Notes: generated by a model from the sequence alone, not told the origin. A DNA stretch of 64,000 nucleotides from Capra hircus (GCF_001704415.2 NC_030826.1:60469362-60533361); one strand, 5' to 3'. Shown: positions 34,640 through 46,639, counted from the first letter of the stretch. Numbers and translations are program-made.

Positions 34640-34718
34640 TCGGGGGCGCGCGCGCGGCCGCGCTCTCGGATCCAGTTGGGAGCTGAGGTGCTCGCCGACC
34701 CCGCGGCCTGTCGGTGAG
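34640..34718 (+). other. ABCA5: Probable non-coding exon 1 of ABCA5 (start approximate)
   Basis: A good splice donor, GAG|GTGAGG, falls at 34718/34719 inside the CpG island, just after the GC-box cluster. A second candidate is at 34713/34714. The stretch before it has no ATG. The next strong acceptor that joins to the ABCA5 start codon is at 48261/48262, giving an intron of about 13.5 kb. The 5' end is a guess from promoter motifs. Other alternative first exons cannot be excluded. Confidence 0.45.
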
Positions 34719-35236
34719 GTGAGGCGGGCGCCGGGGGCTGCGGCGTGGGAGGCCCCGCCCTGGAGCTGTCACCCCTCGGGGAGGCGTGAGGGCTCGAGGA
34801 GGGGCGGCGGGCGAGCCGGGGGTCCGGGGCGCGGGGCGGCCGAGCAGGCGCCGGGGGGCAGGATGGGCCCCGAGGCTCGAGGGTGCGTCCTGTGGGGGTG
34901 CTGCCCGCTCCCTCCAGGGCTCGGGGCGTCCGGCCGCGGGACGGCCCCCGGGCTTGGCCGGACGGTCTCCATCCTCCGGCGTCGTTAGGAGGGGACGTGT
35001 GGATCTGACCCAGCACCGAACGGGGTCCCCTGGGGGCTTGGCTGTCCCCGACCCCGCGCCTCAGGAGGACTGCGGAGAGATGCGCAGAGCCCGCGCGCAG
35101 TCAGGGGAGAAACACCCGATTCTCATTCCGAAAACGCCAGGACGGGCTCCAGGCGTGAAAGTACTTAAAATGCGAATGCCCCGGAGGCTGGAGGCGCTCG
35201 GAGCTGCAGCAAGGTTGCTCCTGGCTCCCAAGGCGT

Positions 35237-35430
35237 GGATGAGTGAAGTCGCTCAGTCGTCTCCGACTCTTTGCGACCCCGTGGACTGTAGCCCACCAGG
35301 CTCCTCCGTCCATGGGATTCTCCAGGTAGGGATACTGGAGTGGGTTGCCATTTCCTTCTCCAGGGGATCTTCCCGACCCAGGGATCAAACCCAGGTCTCC
35401 CGCATTGCAGGCAGACGCTTTAACCTCTGG
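35237..35430 (-). mobile_element. Bov-tA SINE just downstream of the CpG island
   Basis: Antisense from GGATGAGTGAAGTCGCTCAG to GCAGGCAGACGCTTTAACC. Same orientation as the copy at 33931. Confidence 0.92.
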
Positions 35431-35967
35431 CTCTTCTGATATCTTGGCCAAAGAGTTTCATATGTACATATGTAACTTTTTAACAGTTACCTAGTATTCT
35501 GTTGCATGAATGTGTCATAATGCATTCATAAGGCGTTTCTAAATCAATAAGTCTGGAAGAATCTACTTTCCAGGGAGGACGTCCTGGTTCTGCAGGAGCA
35601 GAAGGAGAGTCAGAGAGTGAGTGTATGTTGGACTCCTGGCCGTAGACGAGGTTCAGTATTATCTTACTCAGTCTCGCCTGCATCCTTCTGAGGTCCGGAG
35701 GGGTTTTATTCCACGGGGCAGATGTGGAAAAGGGTCCACGCACAAGATTAAGTCCCTTATTTAGGTCCCAACTAGCAAGAATGGCTGAGATTGCAACCCA
35801 GAGATGCCAGACTCTAAAGTCTCTTGGAATTTAGCAAAAATTCTTTTGCTTCCAACCAGAGAGCAATATCACATATTTTTTAGGGAAGACTCCATACAAA
35901 AGGACATCATTAAGGCAGTTAGGGCTTTTGGGGTATTTGGGCTAAACACTAACTTGTAACACATTAT
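35431..35967. other. ABCA5 intron 1, nothing recognised
   Basis: No feature seen. Confidence 0.45.
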
Positions 35968-36264
35968 TGTTGTTGCTCGGTCGCTAAGTCGTGTCCCGAC
36001 TCTTGGCAACCCCATGGACTGCAGCAAGTCAGGCTTCCTTGTCCTTCACCATCTCCCAGATTTGCTGAAACTTTTTTCCATTGAGTCAGTGATGCTGTCC
36101 AACCATCTCGTTCTGTGTCGACCCCTTCTCCTCCTGCCCTCAAACTTTCCCAGCATCAGGATCTTTTCCAGTGAGTCTACTCTTTGCATCAGGTGGCCAG
36201 AGTATTGGAACTTCAACTTCAGCATCAGTCCTTCCAATGGATATTTAAGGTTCACTTCCTCTAG
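35968..36264 (-). mobile_element. BovB LINE 3' end
   Basis: Antisense: TTGTTGCTCGGTCGCTAAGTC, CCATTGAGTCAGTGATGCTG, CTTTCCCAGCATCAGGATC, AACTTCAGCATCAGTCCTTC. Confidence 0.93.
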
Positions 36265-36577
36265 GAAATCAATTAATCCTTGAATATGTGCTATTTAAGT
36301 GTATTTTCCTTCAGACAGGGTTTAGTATAGGGAAATCTCACATTCAGGGCAAGAACAAATTTATTAATACAGATATAGTTGAGTGTCTTTTGTATTCCAG
36401 ATACTAAACTGTGTGCCAGAAATACCAAGATGAATACAATTTGTAACCTCTGCCCTTGAGTTTGAGAGGATGATTGTATAAAAGAATTTCATAGTATTCT
36501 AATAAGTTGGAATCTTTCCTAGTGTGTGAATTAACCAGATCTGAGTAGTTTTAAGCACGAGTTTTTAGGAACCTGTT
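36265..36577. other. ABCA5 intron 1, possible old repeat
   Basis: GTCTTTTGTATTCCAGATAC and CCAAGATGAATACAATTTGT loosely match an old mammalian-wide repeat. Not assigned. Confidence 0.3.
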
Positions 36578-36788
36578 ATGTATAAGAAAGGGCTTCCCTG
36601 GTGGCTCAGATGGTAAAGAATCTGCCTGCAGTGTGGGAGACCCAGGTTCAATCCCTGAGTCAGGAAGATCCCCTGGAGAAGGAAATGGCAACCGACTCCA
36701 GTATGCTTGCCTGGAGAATTCCATGGACAGTCCATGGGGTTGCAGAGTCAGACACAACTGAGCAGCTAATAGTACGTATAAGAAAAGG
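36578..36788 (+). mobile_element. Bov-tA SINE with target duplication
   Basis: GGGCTTCCCTGGTGGCTCAG head to ACACAACTGAGCAGCTAATA. GTATAAGAAA occurs on both sides. The body lacks the usual GAGGAGCCTGG stretch. Confidence 0.93.
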
Positions 36789-37558
36789 TACTGTGTGACT
36801 TATCATGTGCGTACCTTGGCATTATTTTCCCATTCAGTGAGAAATACTATCAAAAAATTTAGGTTAAATCATATTGATGGTTATTATTTTCTTTTATCAT
36901 TACACTACCTTCAGCAAATTTTAAAATGCTAGAGAAGAAGAGAACATTTATAATTTATCCCCTGTTAAGGGGCTTGATTTCAGTAGTGCTTTTATTTTAT
37001 TAATTGAGAAGCCAGTGGTATGTGTAGCGGGGCAAGAATTTCTTTTAAGTCATCTGCCAAAGATGTTCTTAACCTCTTCTTCCAAAATTTAAATCTTAAA
37101 TTAAAGGTACCATTAATAGCAGATTCCGTTTAGCCTTTATTGCTCAGAGACCTGGTGGAAACGGAGTCTCTACTATAGGCAGAAATGGTAACTTGCTGAA
37201 ATGGTTACATTGCCTCTGGCATGGCTGTAGGTGGGTGGATAGGAGGAGTCCTGGGGCATTGAGGAAATTTCTCCCAATGGCTTCAGTTGCTCAAGAAAGT
37301 AGCAGTCAAGGGCATCATCTGAGGGTGGAGCAGTGGTGGGAGTTCGAGGTTTGGAGACTAGAGTGGAAGGGCTAGTGGAATGTGTGATATTCCAGTGATT
37401 AAACAGTTGTTCTCAGACAGGAAGAGTGAAGTCAAGGAAGTAGCAGTGAGCAAAACAAGTGTTTAATCTAACTTGGCACGCAAGGTACTTGACCATCCGT
37501 GTCCTGGGTTCACTTTGCCTGGCTTCTGCCCGCTTGGCAGGTCCCCTGTTCTTTACAC
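36789..37558. other. ABCA5 intron 1, nothing recognised
   Basis: No feature seen. Confidence 0.45.
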
Positions 37559-37845
37559 GGGGCTTCCCAGGTGGCTCAGACAGTAAGGAATCCACCTGCA
37601 ATGCGGGAGACCTGGGTTTGATCCCTGGCTGGGGAAGATCCCCAGGGGAAGGGAGTGGCTACCCACTCCAGGATTCTTGGGCTTCTCTGGTGGCTCAGAT
37701 GGTGAAGAATCCACCTGCAATGCAGGGGACCTGGGTTTGGTCTCTGGGTGGGGAATAGCCCCTGGAGAAGTGAGCGGCTACCCGCTCCAGGGTTCTTGCC
37801 TGGAGAATTCCGTGCACGCTAGATCCTGGTGGGCTGAGCGACGAG
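37559..37845 (+). mobile_element. Bov-tA with duplicated tRNA part
   Basis: Tandem heads at 37559 and about 37678, then a Bov-A body whose end is degraded after AATTCCGTGCACGC. Same plan as at 17069. Confidence 0.9.
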
Positions 37846-38059
37846 CACTTCCGCTGCTCTCACACAGGTCAGGCCACAGTCTAGTTTTTCCATCCTTTTT
37901 CTCTGCCTGGAGTTTGCGTTCCTCTCTTCCCCAAGCTCTTTCCCCAGTTGCACTTAACACATTATATTAAATCTTGTCTGCAAAGTCAGTAACAGTGTCT
38001 AATACTTCCTTTTTTTTTTAATGTTTGCTGAGTAAACCACTTTTCTTCCTCCTTTAATC

Positions 38060-38400
38060 TGTAAACGGCGGTCGGCAGGCTTTTCCTGTAAAGAGGCAGC
38101 TGATAAATACTGTGGATCTTGTGGGCTCACCGTCTCTCTCTTCGCTACCTGACTCTGCCATTGTCACACAGAAGCAGGGGTAGGCCGCGTAGAAACAAGT
38201 GAGCGTGGCTCCATCCCAAGAACCCTTGATTTATAGACCCGAGATTTGAATTTCATATAATTTTAACATATCACAAAATATTACTGTTCTTTGATTCCCT
38301 CCCACCCCAACCCCATACATTTAAACAAGTGAAAAACAGGCTTAGCTCCCGGGCTGTACACACGCAGGCTTTGGGCTGCATTTCACCCCCGCATCCTCCA
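38060..38400 (+). mobile_element. Old hAT-type MER DNA transposon
   Basis: GGTCGGCAGGCTTTTCCTGTAA, AAGAGGCAGCTGATAAATAC, GTGGGCTCACCGTCTCTC, GACTCTGCCATTGTCACACA, GTGAGCGTGGCTCCATCCC, and an end near GGGCTGTACAC follow the well-known nonautonomous hAT-Charlie repeat. Exact MER name not assigned. Confidence 0.55.
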
Positions 38401-39383
38401 CTGTACTTTGCAGACCTTTAATCTGTAAAGACAGCGAATCTTGATAGAGGGATTTGCAGTGAGATGATACTGGTTTTAGTATTATCGTTAGTGGTAGAGA
38501 AGCAAAGAAGGCAGTCTTCTTTGTCAAGGATTTCATGATCAAGTTCAAAATGAAGATGTAGACAGATAACGATGACACAGTATGGTAACTGCAATTACAG
38601 TTTATTGATTGGAACAAAGGAGTCATAACTAGTTCTGCTTGGTTGGATCAGAAGTCACATCTAATGGTCCTCTGATGGGGACTTGGGAACATTTTCAGCT
38701 AAGATCCTTTCCAAGACTCTTTGCAAACTTGCTGAGAAGGTGACTGACCACATCTTTTGCCAGGATGGCTATGAACTTCAAGATGACTCAATTCCTCTGT
38801 TTTGTAGGATGTAATCTTCATCTGTTCTTCTCAGAAATAAAATTAATACATTCCAAATGATTTTTTTCCTAACAGTTATTTCCAAAGGTCATGCACATAT
38901 TTTTTTATTGCTTTGAAAAAGGTGAAATATATTTCATAGTGCATCTAATGTAGTAATCAATGTTTGTTTAATACATTAATGAATTTCTGATATTGAATTT
39001 TGGGCCTTGTAACATTTAGTCCTTAAGTCAATTATTAATGCATTAGAAAAGGAAAATGGCTTTAGTGGACTTTCAGTTTCCTTGCTGCTTATTAGATTTA
39101 CTCTGAGTCATTTCACTCTGGGAAAATACATGGCTGTTAGCGTCAGTGATGCCATCTTGTTCCATTACAGTGGGTCCTGTGCTGCCCCCCCCCCCCCCCC
39201 GACCCAGGACTGACCTGTGCAGGGGGTCACTTCTCTGGTGTTAAGGGCTTTGCAGTTACTAGAAACTGTTTAATAAAATCATGAGGATCAGGTGCCCTGT
39301 GTGCTCCGTTAGTCCATGAGCCTCCTTACTCATTCATGAATCTTGACTTATAAATGCATGTTCCATTATCCAGGCACCTACCT
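38401..39383. other. ABCA5 intron 1 with a C16 tract
   Basis: Sixteen consecutive C at 39185-39200; otherwise AT-rich and featureless. Confidence 0.5.
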
Positions 39384-39484
39384 CCATTCCCTTCGCCAGG
39401 AGATCTTCCCCACCCAGGGACCAAACCTGAATCTCCTGCGTCTCAGGTAGATTCTTTACTGTCTGGGCCACCAAGGAAGCCCCA
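39384..39484 (-). mobile_element. Bov-tA SINE, tRNA part only
   Basis: GATCTTCCCCACCCAGGGACC, GATTCTTTACTGTCTGGGCC, ACCAAGGAAGCCCC in antisense. Confidence 0.85.
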
Positions 39485-40329
39485 CCTACCACCATACTCT
39501 AGGGTAACTGTAAAGTTGTCCCTGTCGCCCCAGGAGTGCAGATTGCAAATGCTTCCAGGTTGCCACCCCCTCTCCTGACCCCAGGCCCACCCTGTGAGAA
39601 AGTTACCCTGTAACAAACTGATCCACTGATCTCACAGAGCTTCCTGCCTCCGTTTCTTGGTCTCAAGATAGCTTTCTCAGTTCTGTGAGCAGTTTTCTTC
39701 CCCTCCATCCTTCAACAGGAAGTTGAATGTTTGATTACACCTTCAGGGATACTAGGTGTTTAAAACTTACCTAGTTATCATTTCATGCTCTATAAACAAA
39801 TCAATACATTCCCTAGACATACTGTGGAGCAATGGAAAGTAATTTCAGAGGTTTATAAAAATAATTTTGTGCTCTTATGTCCTTGTCTTTGTCATAGTTC
39901 TTTAGCCAGTTCTTTTTTAATTGAGAATTTGCCTTTGTTGAAGAGTTCAAGGTACTGTAGTGGAAAGACTTGGGAACTGGATCAAGTATTATGAGTTTTC
40001 CAAAAAAGTACGATTTGTTAAAAACATGCCACGAGAAGACTTATTGTCTTTTAATTGTGAACTTGAGCTTCTAAAGATCATCTTCTAATATATGTTGCAA
40101 AAGAGAAGGTCTTAGGTGTGTTGTCTACTCAAAAAGCCGCTTTCTGTGGTTGTCTGGTCCTCTCTTTAGGATGCCCAGGGCTTGTGTGAACTATGTTCCT
40201 AGTGGGGGAGCTTCTTGATGTTGGCTGTCTGATTCTTTTCCACTTGCAGCCAGTGATAAATGGGGGGCAGGCCAGGCATCCATAACTCCCTTTCTCTTTT
40301 GTCCTTTTGAAGGCCACCACATAGACTGT
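39485..40329. other. ABCA5 intron 1, nothing recognised
   Basis: No feature seen. Confidence 0.45.
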
Positions 40330-40515
40330 GGGCTTCCAAGGTGGCTCAGTGGTAAAGAATCCACCTGTCAATGCAGGAGACTCAGGTTCCTGGAGAAGAG
40401 CATGGCAAGCCACTCCAGTATTCTTGCCTGGAGAATCCCATGGACAGAGGAGCCTGGCAGGTACAGTCCATGGGGTTGCAAATGAGTCAGACACGGCTGA
40501 GTACACACACGTAGG
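40330..40515 (+). mobile_element. Bov-tA SINE, internally deleted
   Basis: GGGCTTCCAAGGTGGCTCAG head, but box B runs straight into CTGGAGAAGAGC (about 20 bp missing). End GACACGGCTGAGTACAC. Confidence 0.9.
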
Positions 40516-41379
40516 CTATAATGTTTTGAATAATTAAGATGCATCATAGTGGAGAAAGAGGAGGAACTTAGAACCTGATGCTAAACACAGGTTTCCTTTG
40601 GGACCAAGATCAGGCGCCGCACAAGTTTTAAAGCTTTTACAGACATCTCCTCGCTGGCCACGCCTCATCTCTAGCTTTCCAGCCCCCTTTCCAGCTGTGC
40701 CCTCCTGTCAGAAGAACCATTTTCATGTCCTCTCTGCGGGGAAGATCCCCAGCTTTCAGGAAACCTCCCTTCCCCGCCCTGCCCGCCCACCTGCAGGGTT
40801 TGGTTTCAGCTCAGACAGGTCTCTATCTTTGGCCCAGATCAGTGTAGACAGCACTGCCTTCCCACACCCCACCCCCACCCCGAGCCCTCTCTCCCAGCCC
40901 TGCTAAACTGGGGACGATGGGCGCCCTGGGGACTTGTCTCCCGCCAGTCTGGTGTAGGCTCCTCTCTTCTGTTGTTTTTCCTTCTGTCCTCTTGACAGAA
41001 TGGAACCCCTAGAGAGGGCGTGGTCCTCACACCTGAAGAAGCTGCACGGCTTCTCCCCGCACCTGTGATGTGTGGGCGGCTCTCACGGTCCTTGGTGCTT
41101 CCCATCCTCATGCAGAGCCACCCTCCCGGGTTGACCTCCCCCCAACCACAAGCCCTTTTCATGGTGCACCTGGTTAGACCAGCGTGGCTGTGTGCATGGG
41201 CACAGGGGCGGGCAGGTAAGATCAGAGGTGTGTCAGCTCACAAAAACCCGACTCTAAGTTCCCAGTTAGATGCGCATGAAAAGTTAATCAACGTGAAGGA
41301 TGTTTCTTTGTTTTCAAACAGCCCAGCCAGGCATTTCATATCTCAAAGAAAACAAGCAGTCAGTTGATTTTCCTTCTTT
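40516..41379. other. ABCA5 intron 1, no gene seen
   Basis: Moderately GC-rich, no recognised family. Confidence 0.45.
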
Positions 41380-43399
41380 AAGATGTTTTGTTTTCCACCA
41401 GAAAATTACTAGAGCTAATCAATGAATATAGTAAAGTTGCAGGATATAAAATTAACACATAGAAATCGCTTGCATTCCTGTACACTAACAAACAGAAATT
41501 AACGAAACAATTCCATTCACCATTGCAACAAAATACTAAGAATAAAATACTTAGGAATATATCTACCTAAAGAAACAAAAGGCCTGTATATAGAAAACTA
41601 TAAAACACTGGTGAAAGAAATCAAAGAGGACACATAGATGGAGAAATATACAGTGTTCATGGATTGGAAGAATCAATATAGTGAAAATGAGTATACTACC
41701 CAAAGCAATCTATAGATTCAGTGCAATCCCTGTCAAGCTGCCAATGGTATTTTTCAGAGAACTAGAACAAATAATTTCACAGTTTGTTTGGAAATTAAAA
41801 AAAAAACTCAAATAGCCAAAGCAATCTTGAGAAATCAACCTGTCTGACTTCAGGCTCTACTACAAAGCCACAGTCATCAAGACAGTATTGGTACAAAGAC
41901 AGAAATATAGATCAATGGAGCAAAATAGAAAGCCCAGAGATAAATCCACGCACCTGTGGACACCTTATCTTTGACAAAGGAGGCAAGAATATACAATGGA
42001 GAAAAGACAATCTCTAACAAGTGGTGCTGGGAAAACTGGTCAACCACTTGTAAAAGAATGAAACCAGAACACTTTCTAACGCTATATGCAAAAATAAATT
42101 CAAAATGGATTAAAGATCTAAACATAAGACCAGAAACTATAAAACTCCTAGAGGAGAACATAGGCAAAACACTCTCCAACATAAACCACAGCAGGATCCT
42201 CTATGACCCATCTCCCAGAATATTGGAAATAAAAGCAAAAGTAAACAAATGGGACCTAATTAAAATTAGAAGCTTCTGCACAACAAAGGAAACTATAAGC
42301 AAGGTGAAAAGACAGCCTTCAGAATGGGAGAAAATAATAGCAAATGAAGCAACAGATGAATTAATCTCAAAAATATACAAGCAACTCCTGCAACTCAATT
42401 CCAGAAAAATAAACGACCCAGTCAAAAAGTGGGCCAGATAACTAAACAGACATTTCTCCGAAGAAGACGTACAGATGGCTAACAAACACATGAAAAGATG
42501 CTCAGCATCACTCATTATCAGAGAATTGCAAATCAAAACCACAGTGAAGTACCATTTTACGCCGGTCAGAGTGGCTGCTATCCAAAACTCTACAAGCAAT
42601 AAATGCTGGAGAGAGTGTGGAGAAAAGGGAGCCCTCCTACACTGTTGGTGGGAATGCAAACTAGTACAGCCACTATGGAGAACAGCGTGGAAATTCCTTA
42701 AAAAACTGGAATAGAACTGCCATACGACCCAGCAATCCCACTGCTGGGCATACACACCAAGGAAACCAGAATTGAAAGAGACACGTGTACCCCAATGTTC
42801 ATCACAGCGCTGTTTATAATAGCCAGGACATGGAAGCAACCTAGATGTCCATCAGCAGATGAATGGATAAGAAAGCTGTGGTACATATACACAATGGAAT
42901 ATTACTCAACCATTAAAAAGAATACATTTGAATCAGTTCTAATGAGGTGGATGAAACTGGAGCCTATTATGCAGAGTGATGTAAGCCAGAAACAAAAACA
43001 CCAATACAGTATACTAACACATACATATGGAATTTAGAAAGATGGTAATGATAACCCTGTATGCGAGACAGCAAAAGAGACACAGATGTATAGAACAGTC
43101 TTTTGGACTCTGTGGGAGAGGGTGAGGGCGGGATGATATGGGGGAATGGCATTGAAACATGTAAAATATCATATATGAAATGAATCGCCAGTTCAGGTTT
43201 GATGCATGGTACAGGGTGCTTGGGGCTGGTGCACTGGGATGACCCAGAGGGATGGAATGGGGAGGGAGGTGGGAGGGGGATTCAGGATGGGGAGCACGTG
43301 TACACCCATGGCAGATTCAAGTCAATGTATAGCAAAACCGATACAATATTGTAAAGTTAAATAAATAAATGTTTTAAAAAATAGAAAAAAAGATGTTTT
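41380..43399 (+). mobile_element. L1 (ruminant), 2 kb, with 10-bp target duplication
   Basis: Insert 41390-43389 covers the C-terminal half of ORF2 and the 3' UTR with an A-rich tail. AAGATGTTTT flanks both ends (41380-41389, 43390-43399). Open pieces at 41956-42441, 42475-42714 and 42795-43037 are fragments of one ORF2 broken by stops and a frameshift (near 42442 and 42715), so it cannot make protein. It is sense to ABCA5. The 3' half is close kin to the L1 at 9993. Confidence 0.95.
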
Positions 43400-43582
43400 C
43401 ATTCTCAGAGTAGTGTGTCTTTTTTCAGGCTGCTACAAAGAAAGTAATGTCAGCTGGTTTGTACAAACAACCAAAAAAAAGGATGTTTCACTTTAATAAC
43501 TTGAGTAGATAGGTCAAAGTTACTGACATTTTACATTTTTTCACCTGATTAGAATTTTAGAATATGAGAACCACAAACAACT

Positions 43583-43795
43583 TCTTCTTGTTGTTTAGTC
43601 ACTAAGTCGTGTCCGACTCTCTGAGACCCTGTGGACTGTAACCCGCCAGGCTCCTCCGTCCATGGGATTTCCCAGACAGAGTACTGGAGTGGGTTGCTAT
43701 TTCCTTCTCCAGGGGATCTTCCCGACCCAGGGGTCGAACCCGGGGCTCCTGCACTGCAGTCGGATGCTTTACCACTGAGCCTCCTGGGAATCCCT
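43583..43795 (-). mobile_element. Bov-tA SINE
   Basis: Antisense from TTCTTGTTGTTTAGTCACTAAG to TTACCACTGAGCCTCCTGGG. Confidence 0.92.
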
Positions 43796-43924
43796 GCTCC
43801 CTGAGAGACCCGAGCACAAAGCGGTGGAGGGCGCTCTAGCTGAGGAAGAGCAATGGGGGGGAAGTCCATCTGGGATGGAGCTCGGGGTGGGAGGACAGGG
43901 TGAAAGCACCTTCTGCTGAAGAAG

Positions 43925-44573
43925 GGACTGTGTATGTGTGTGTGTGCAGCAGGACTGTGTGTGTGTATGTATCTGAGTGTCAGTGTGTGTGTGCATCTGT
44001 GTGTGTGTCACTGTGTGTGCAGCAGGACTGTGTGTGTCTCTGCGCGCATCTGTGTATGTGCGCACATGCGTGTGTGTCTGTGTGTGTGCGTGCAGCCGGA
44101 CTGTATGTGTCTGAGTGTGTGTGTGTGTCAGTGTGTGTGTCAGTGTGTGCATGCGCATCTGTGTGTGTCAGTGTGTGTGTGTGCAGCAGGGCTGTATGTG
44201 TGTGCGTGTGTGTGTCAGTGTGTGTGTGTGTCTATGTATGTGTCTGTGTGTGTGTGTGCAGCAGGACTGTGTGTGTGTCTGTGTGTAGCAGGACTGTGTG
44301 TGTCTGTGTGTGTGTGCATATCTGTGTGCGCACATGCGTGTGTGTGCACATCAGTGTGTGTGTGCAGCAGGACTGTATGTGTCTGTGTGTCTGTGCATCT
44401 GTGTGTGTCAGTGTGTGTGTGCATGTGCAGCAGGGCTGTGTGTGTCTGTGTGTGTCAGTGTGTGCGTGCGCATCTGTGTGTGTCTGTGTGTGTGTGCAGC
44501 AGGGCTGTGTGTGTCTATGTGTGTGCGCGCGTCTGTGTGTGTGTCTGTGTGTATGCGCGTCTGTGTGTGTGAC

Positions 44574-44607
<34 letters not shown>

Positions 44608-44615
44608 TGTGCATC
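43925..44615 (+). repeat. Complex (TG)n repeat with GCAGCAGG punctuations
   Basis: About 690 bp of TG/TGTC/TGCG units broken at intervals by GTGCAGCAGGACTGT or GCAGCAGGGCTGT. About nine such punctuations give a minisatellite-like higher-order pattern. The 3' end is a pure TG run. Long open frames across it reflect the repeat, not genes. The adjoining SINE probably seeded the tract from its tail. Confidence 0.92.
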
Positions 44616-44724
44616 AGGTCTTAGCTGTGGCATGCAGGATCTTGTTCCCCAACTAGGGAGCAAACCCGGGCCCCCTGCGTTGGGAGCACACAGTCTTAAC
44701 CACCCGACCACCAGGGAAGTCCTG
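44616..44724 (-). mobile_element. tRNA-Glu SINE next to the TG repeat
   Basis: Antisense: GCATGCAGGATCTTGTTCCCC, GGGAGCAAACCCGGGC, CTTAACCACCCGACCACCAGG. Its 3' tail side abuts the TG tract. Confidence 0.85.
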
Positions 44725-46499
44725 GGACTTTGTGCTTTGGAAGAAAGTGGGAAATAGGCTGAACAGATACCAGCGTGACTTCTTTGCTTAGTCATCCTGT
44801 GTCATCTTCTGCAGAGATGCCTCCCTGTTAATCTTACTTTTTAAGCCACTTGAAAACCTTTGCAACAGCAGTCCTCAGCTTTCTGCCGCCCTGTGCTCTC
44901 ACGCCCGTCAGTACCCGTGGGACCCTGCCCTTCGTGGCCGGGGAGGTGGGCAGGCGTGGAGCGTCTCGCTGGGTTACTGCCATGCTTCACTTGGACAGTC
45001 TCGGTTACCCTCGGGAGCGTCCTAATCATGGAGTTAGGAGCACATTATACTGTTAGGCTGATTGAGTCCACTGATAGCAGAGACAGGAACTGTCTGGTCC
45101 GTCTGCCTTCAGGGAAAATGAAATACTTTGGGTGGGTATCAGGGCATTTCACATACTCCAAGGAAGAAGAATCAAGTTTTGGGCACAGTAGGTACCAAAC
45201 CTTAGGGGAAAACTTAGTACCAAGAACGTATGAACTCTCTTTGATGTTTCTATTACTGTTTCCGCAATCCCCAAGCCCGGCTCTCTTAAGTAGAACTTCC
45301 ATGCTGCCAGAAGATTTAATTGGCACAGCTCAGTGGCAGTAGGGGTGATGGTGATGGTTTAAGAAGCCCTGACTGCGGTGGGCAGGTGCAGAGGTTCCTG
45401 GACTTCAGGCAAGGCCATCAATTCTAATCGAGTTCAGGGAGCACTTCTCAAAGGAGGGAAAATACTGGGAGTCCATCAGCTGTCTTACGAAGGGCCTGTT
45501 CTCTAAAAACAAAGAACTAAGCGTGCAGTGTTCAATTCGAATGAATAATTCAGTGGCGCCCACTACGCTAAGTCAGTGTGCTTTGCGGAGGACTTGAGGC
45601 TGTTCTTGCCGCTCCACTGGTTAGGGTTTCTATGTTTTGTGGGAAGCCATCCTTGAACAAGTATGACCCGTCTGCCTGTCTCCCTCCCAGTCCCCTCCTT
45701 CCATTCTTCCTTCCTTTCATCAGCCTCGAGAAGATTACCGGTTCTTTACAGAATCTGATATAACATCCATGAGGGTGTTAGAAGAATTTACTTTTAGTGT
45801 ATCTTCCTTTCCTGTTTTAATTGTGCTTTTTTAAATTTACTCATTTCGTATTTTTACAGTATGTCTAATTGTGCAATTTGTTTTTCCCCCCACTGGCTAA
45901 AGAACACGTATTGATGGGAAAACAGAAAAAAAACACAAGGAAAAGTTGTCTGTAATCCAGTCGTTAAATTAAAAAAATAACCCTTTTGTCTGTCTTCTGT
46001 ACCTGTAAGGAGGATGTTTATTTGATCCCAACTTTAGTTATGTATATTGACTTTTGGGGGTTAAGACAAGCTGCCTCTAAAAAGTCCCCTGCTTTTTCAT
46101 CTAGGAGGAGATGGCCAGCCGGCCTGGGATAGATGGTGCTTGTTGTGGACGGGAGTCACCCCAGTGGCTCCCATCAGACGCGTTTATATAAAACAAGGCA
46201 GCGAGTTCTGCCCCGGAAGGAGGCCTAGCAGAACTGTCTCGGCGTCTCCCCTGAGCTGCCCGCTCAGTGCCTTTTGGTTTGCACACATTCTGGGTTACAA
46301 GGGCAAGCAGATGGGGATAGGGCCCCCGGAGGGCTCCAGTGGGGCCCCAGCCACCCTGATTGCTGCTTTCACATAGCCTCTTTGAAGAGCAGAGATAGTT
46401 CCAACAGAGGTCCACTCCCAGGAGGGCCCCCAGAGGGTCAGCTTGCCCTGGGAGAGGGATACTGGGCCTGTGATGCGGTGGTTTAGGTCATACAGCTCA
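44725..46499. other. ABCA5 intron 1, nothing recognised
   Basis: A 160-codon ORF at 44860 and its antisense partner have no family features. Poly-A at 46500-46517 follows. Confidence 0.45.
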
Positions 46500-46639
46500 A
46501 AAAAAAAAAAAAAAAAAGTGAGGTTTGTTTCTTTCACTCCAGAGTAAAGCCCCTGACTCATTAAACACTTTCTCCCCTTGTGCTCCAGCAGCCAGCTGTC
46601 CACATTCCATTTCTATGGAAGCGTGTGTTCTGGAAATGT

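Larger units (their letters stand above)
34380..35110 (+). promoter_or_regulatory. ABCA5: CpG-island promoter of ABCA5
   Basis: CpG dinucleotides are abundant over about 700 bp, unlike the flanks. The island holds several GC boxes: CCCCGCCTCC copies in the 29-bp repeats, CCCCGCCC near 34480, and a run of overlapping CCCCGCC at 34601-34622. An ETS/GABP-type ACTTCCGG sits at 34586-34593. I see no TATA box at the expected distance, which fits a dispersed-start housekeeping promoter. It is the only strong island upstream of the first coding exon. Transcription starts cannot be fixed from sequence. Such islands often fire in both directions, so a divergent non-coding transcript is possible but not shown. 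Confidence 0.8.

Noticed and set aside
34278..35439. Several 140-217-codon frames in the CpG island
   Set aside because: Both strands and several frames are open at once because stops are rare at this GC content. Composition is Arg/Pro/Gly/Ala only, and one frame runs into a SINE.
43900..44795. Open frames of 187-285 codons across the TG repeat
   Set aside because: They consist of C/V or T/H alternations dictated by the TG repeat. All frames are open for the same reason, and no gene features are present.
44860..45342. 160-codon frame in intron 1
   Set aside because: No family features, unsupported start, and an equally open antisense frame.
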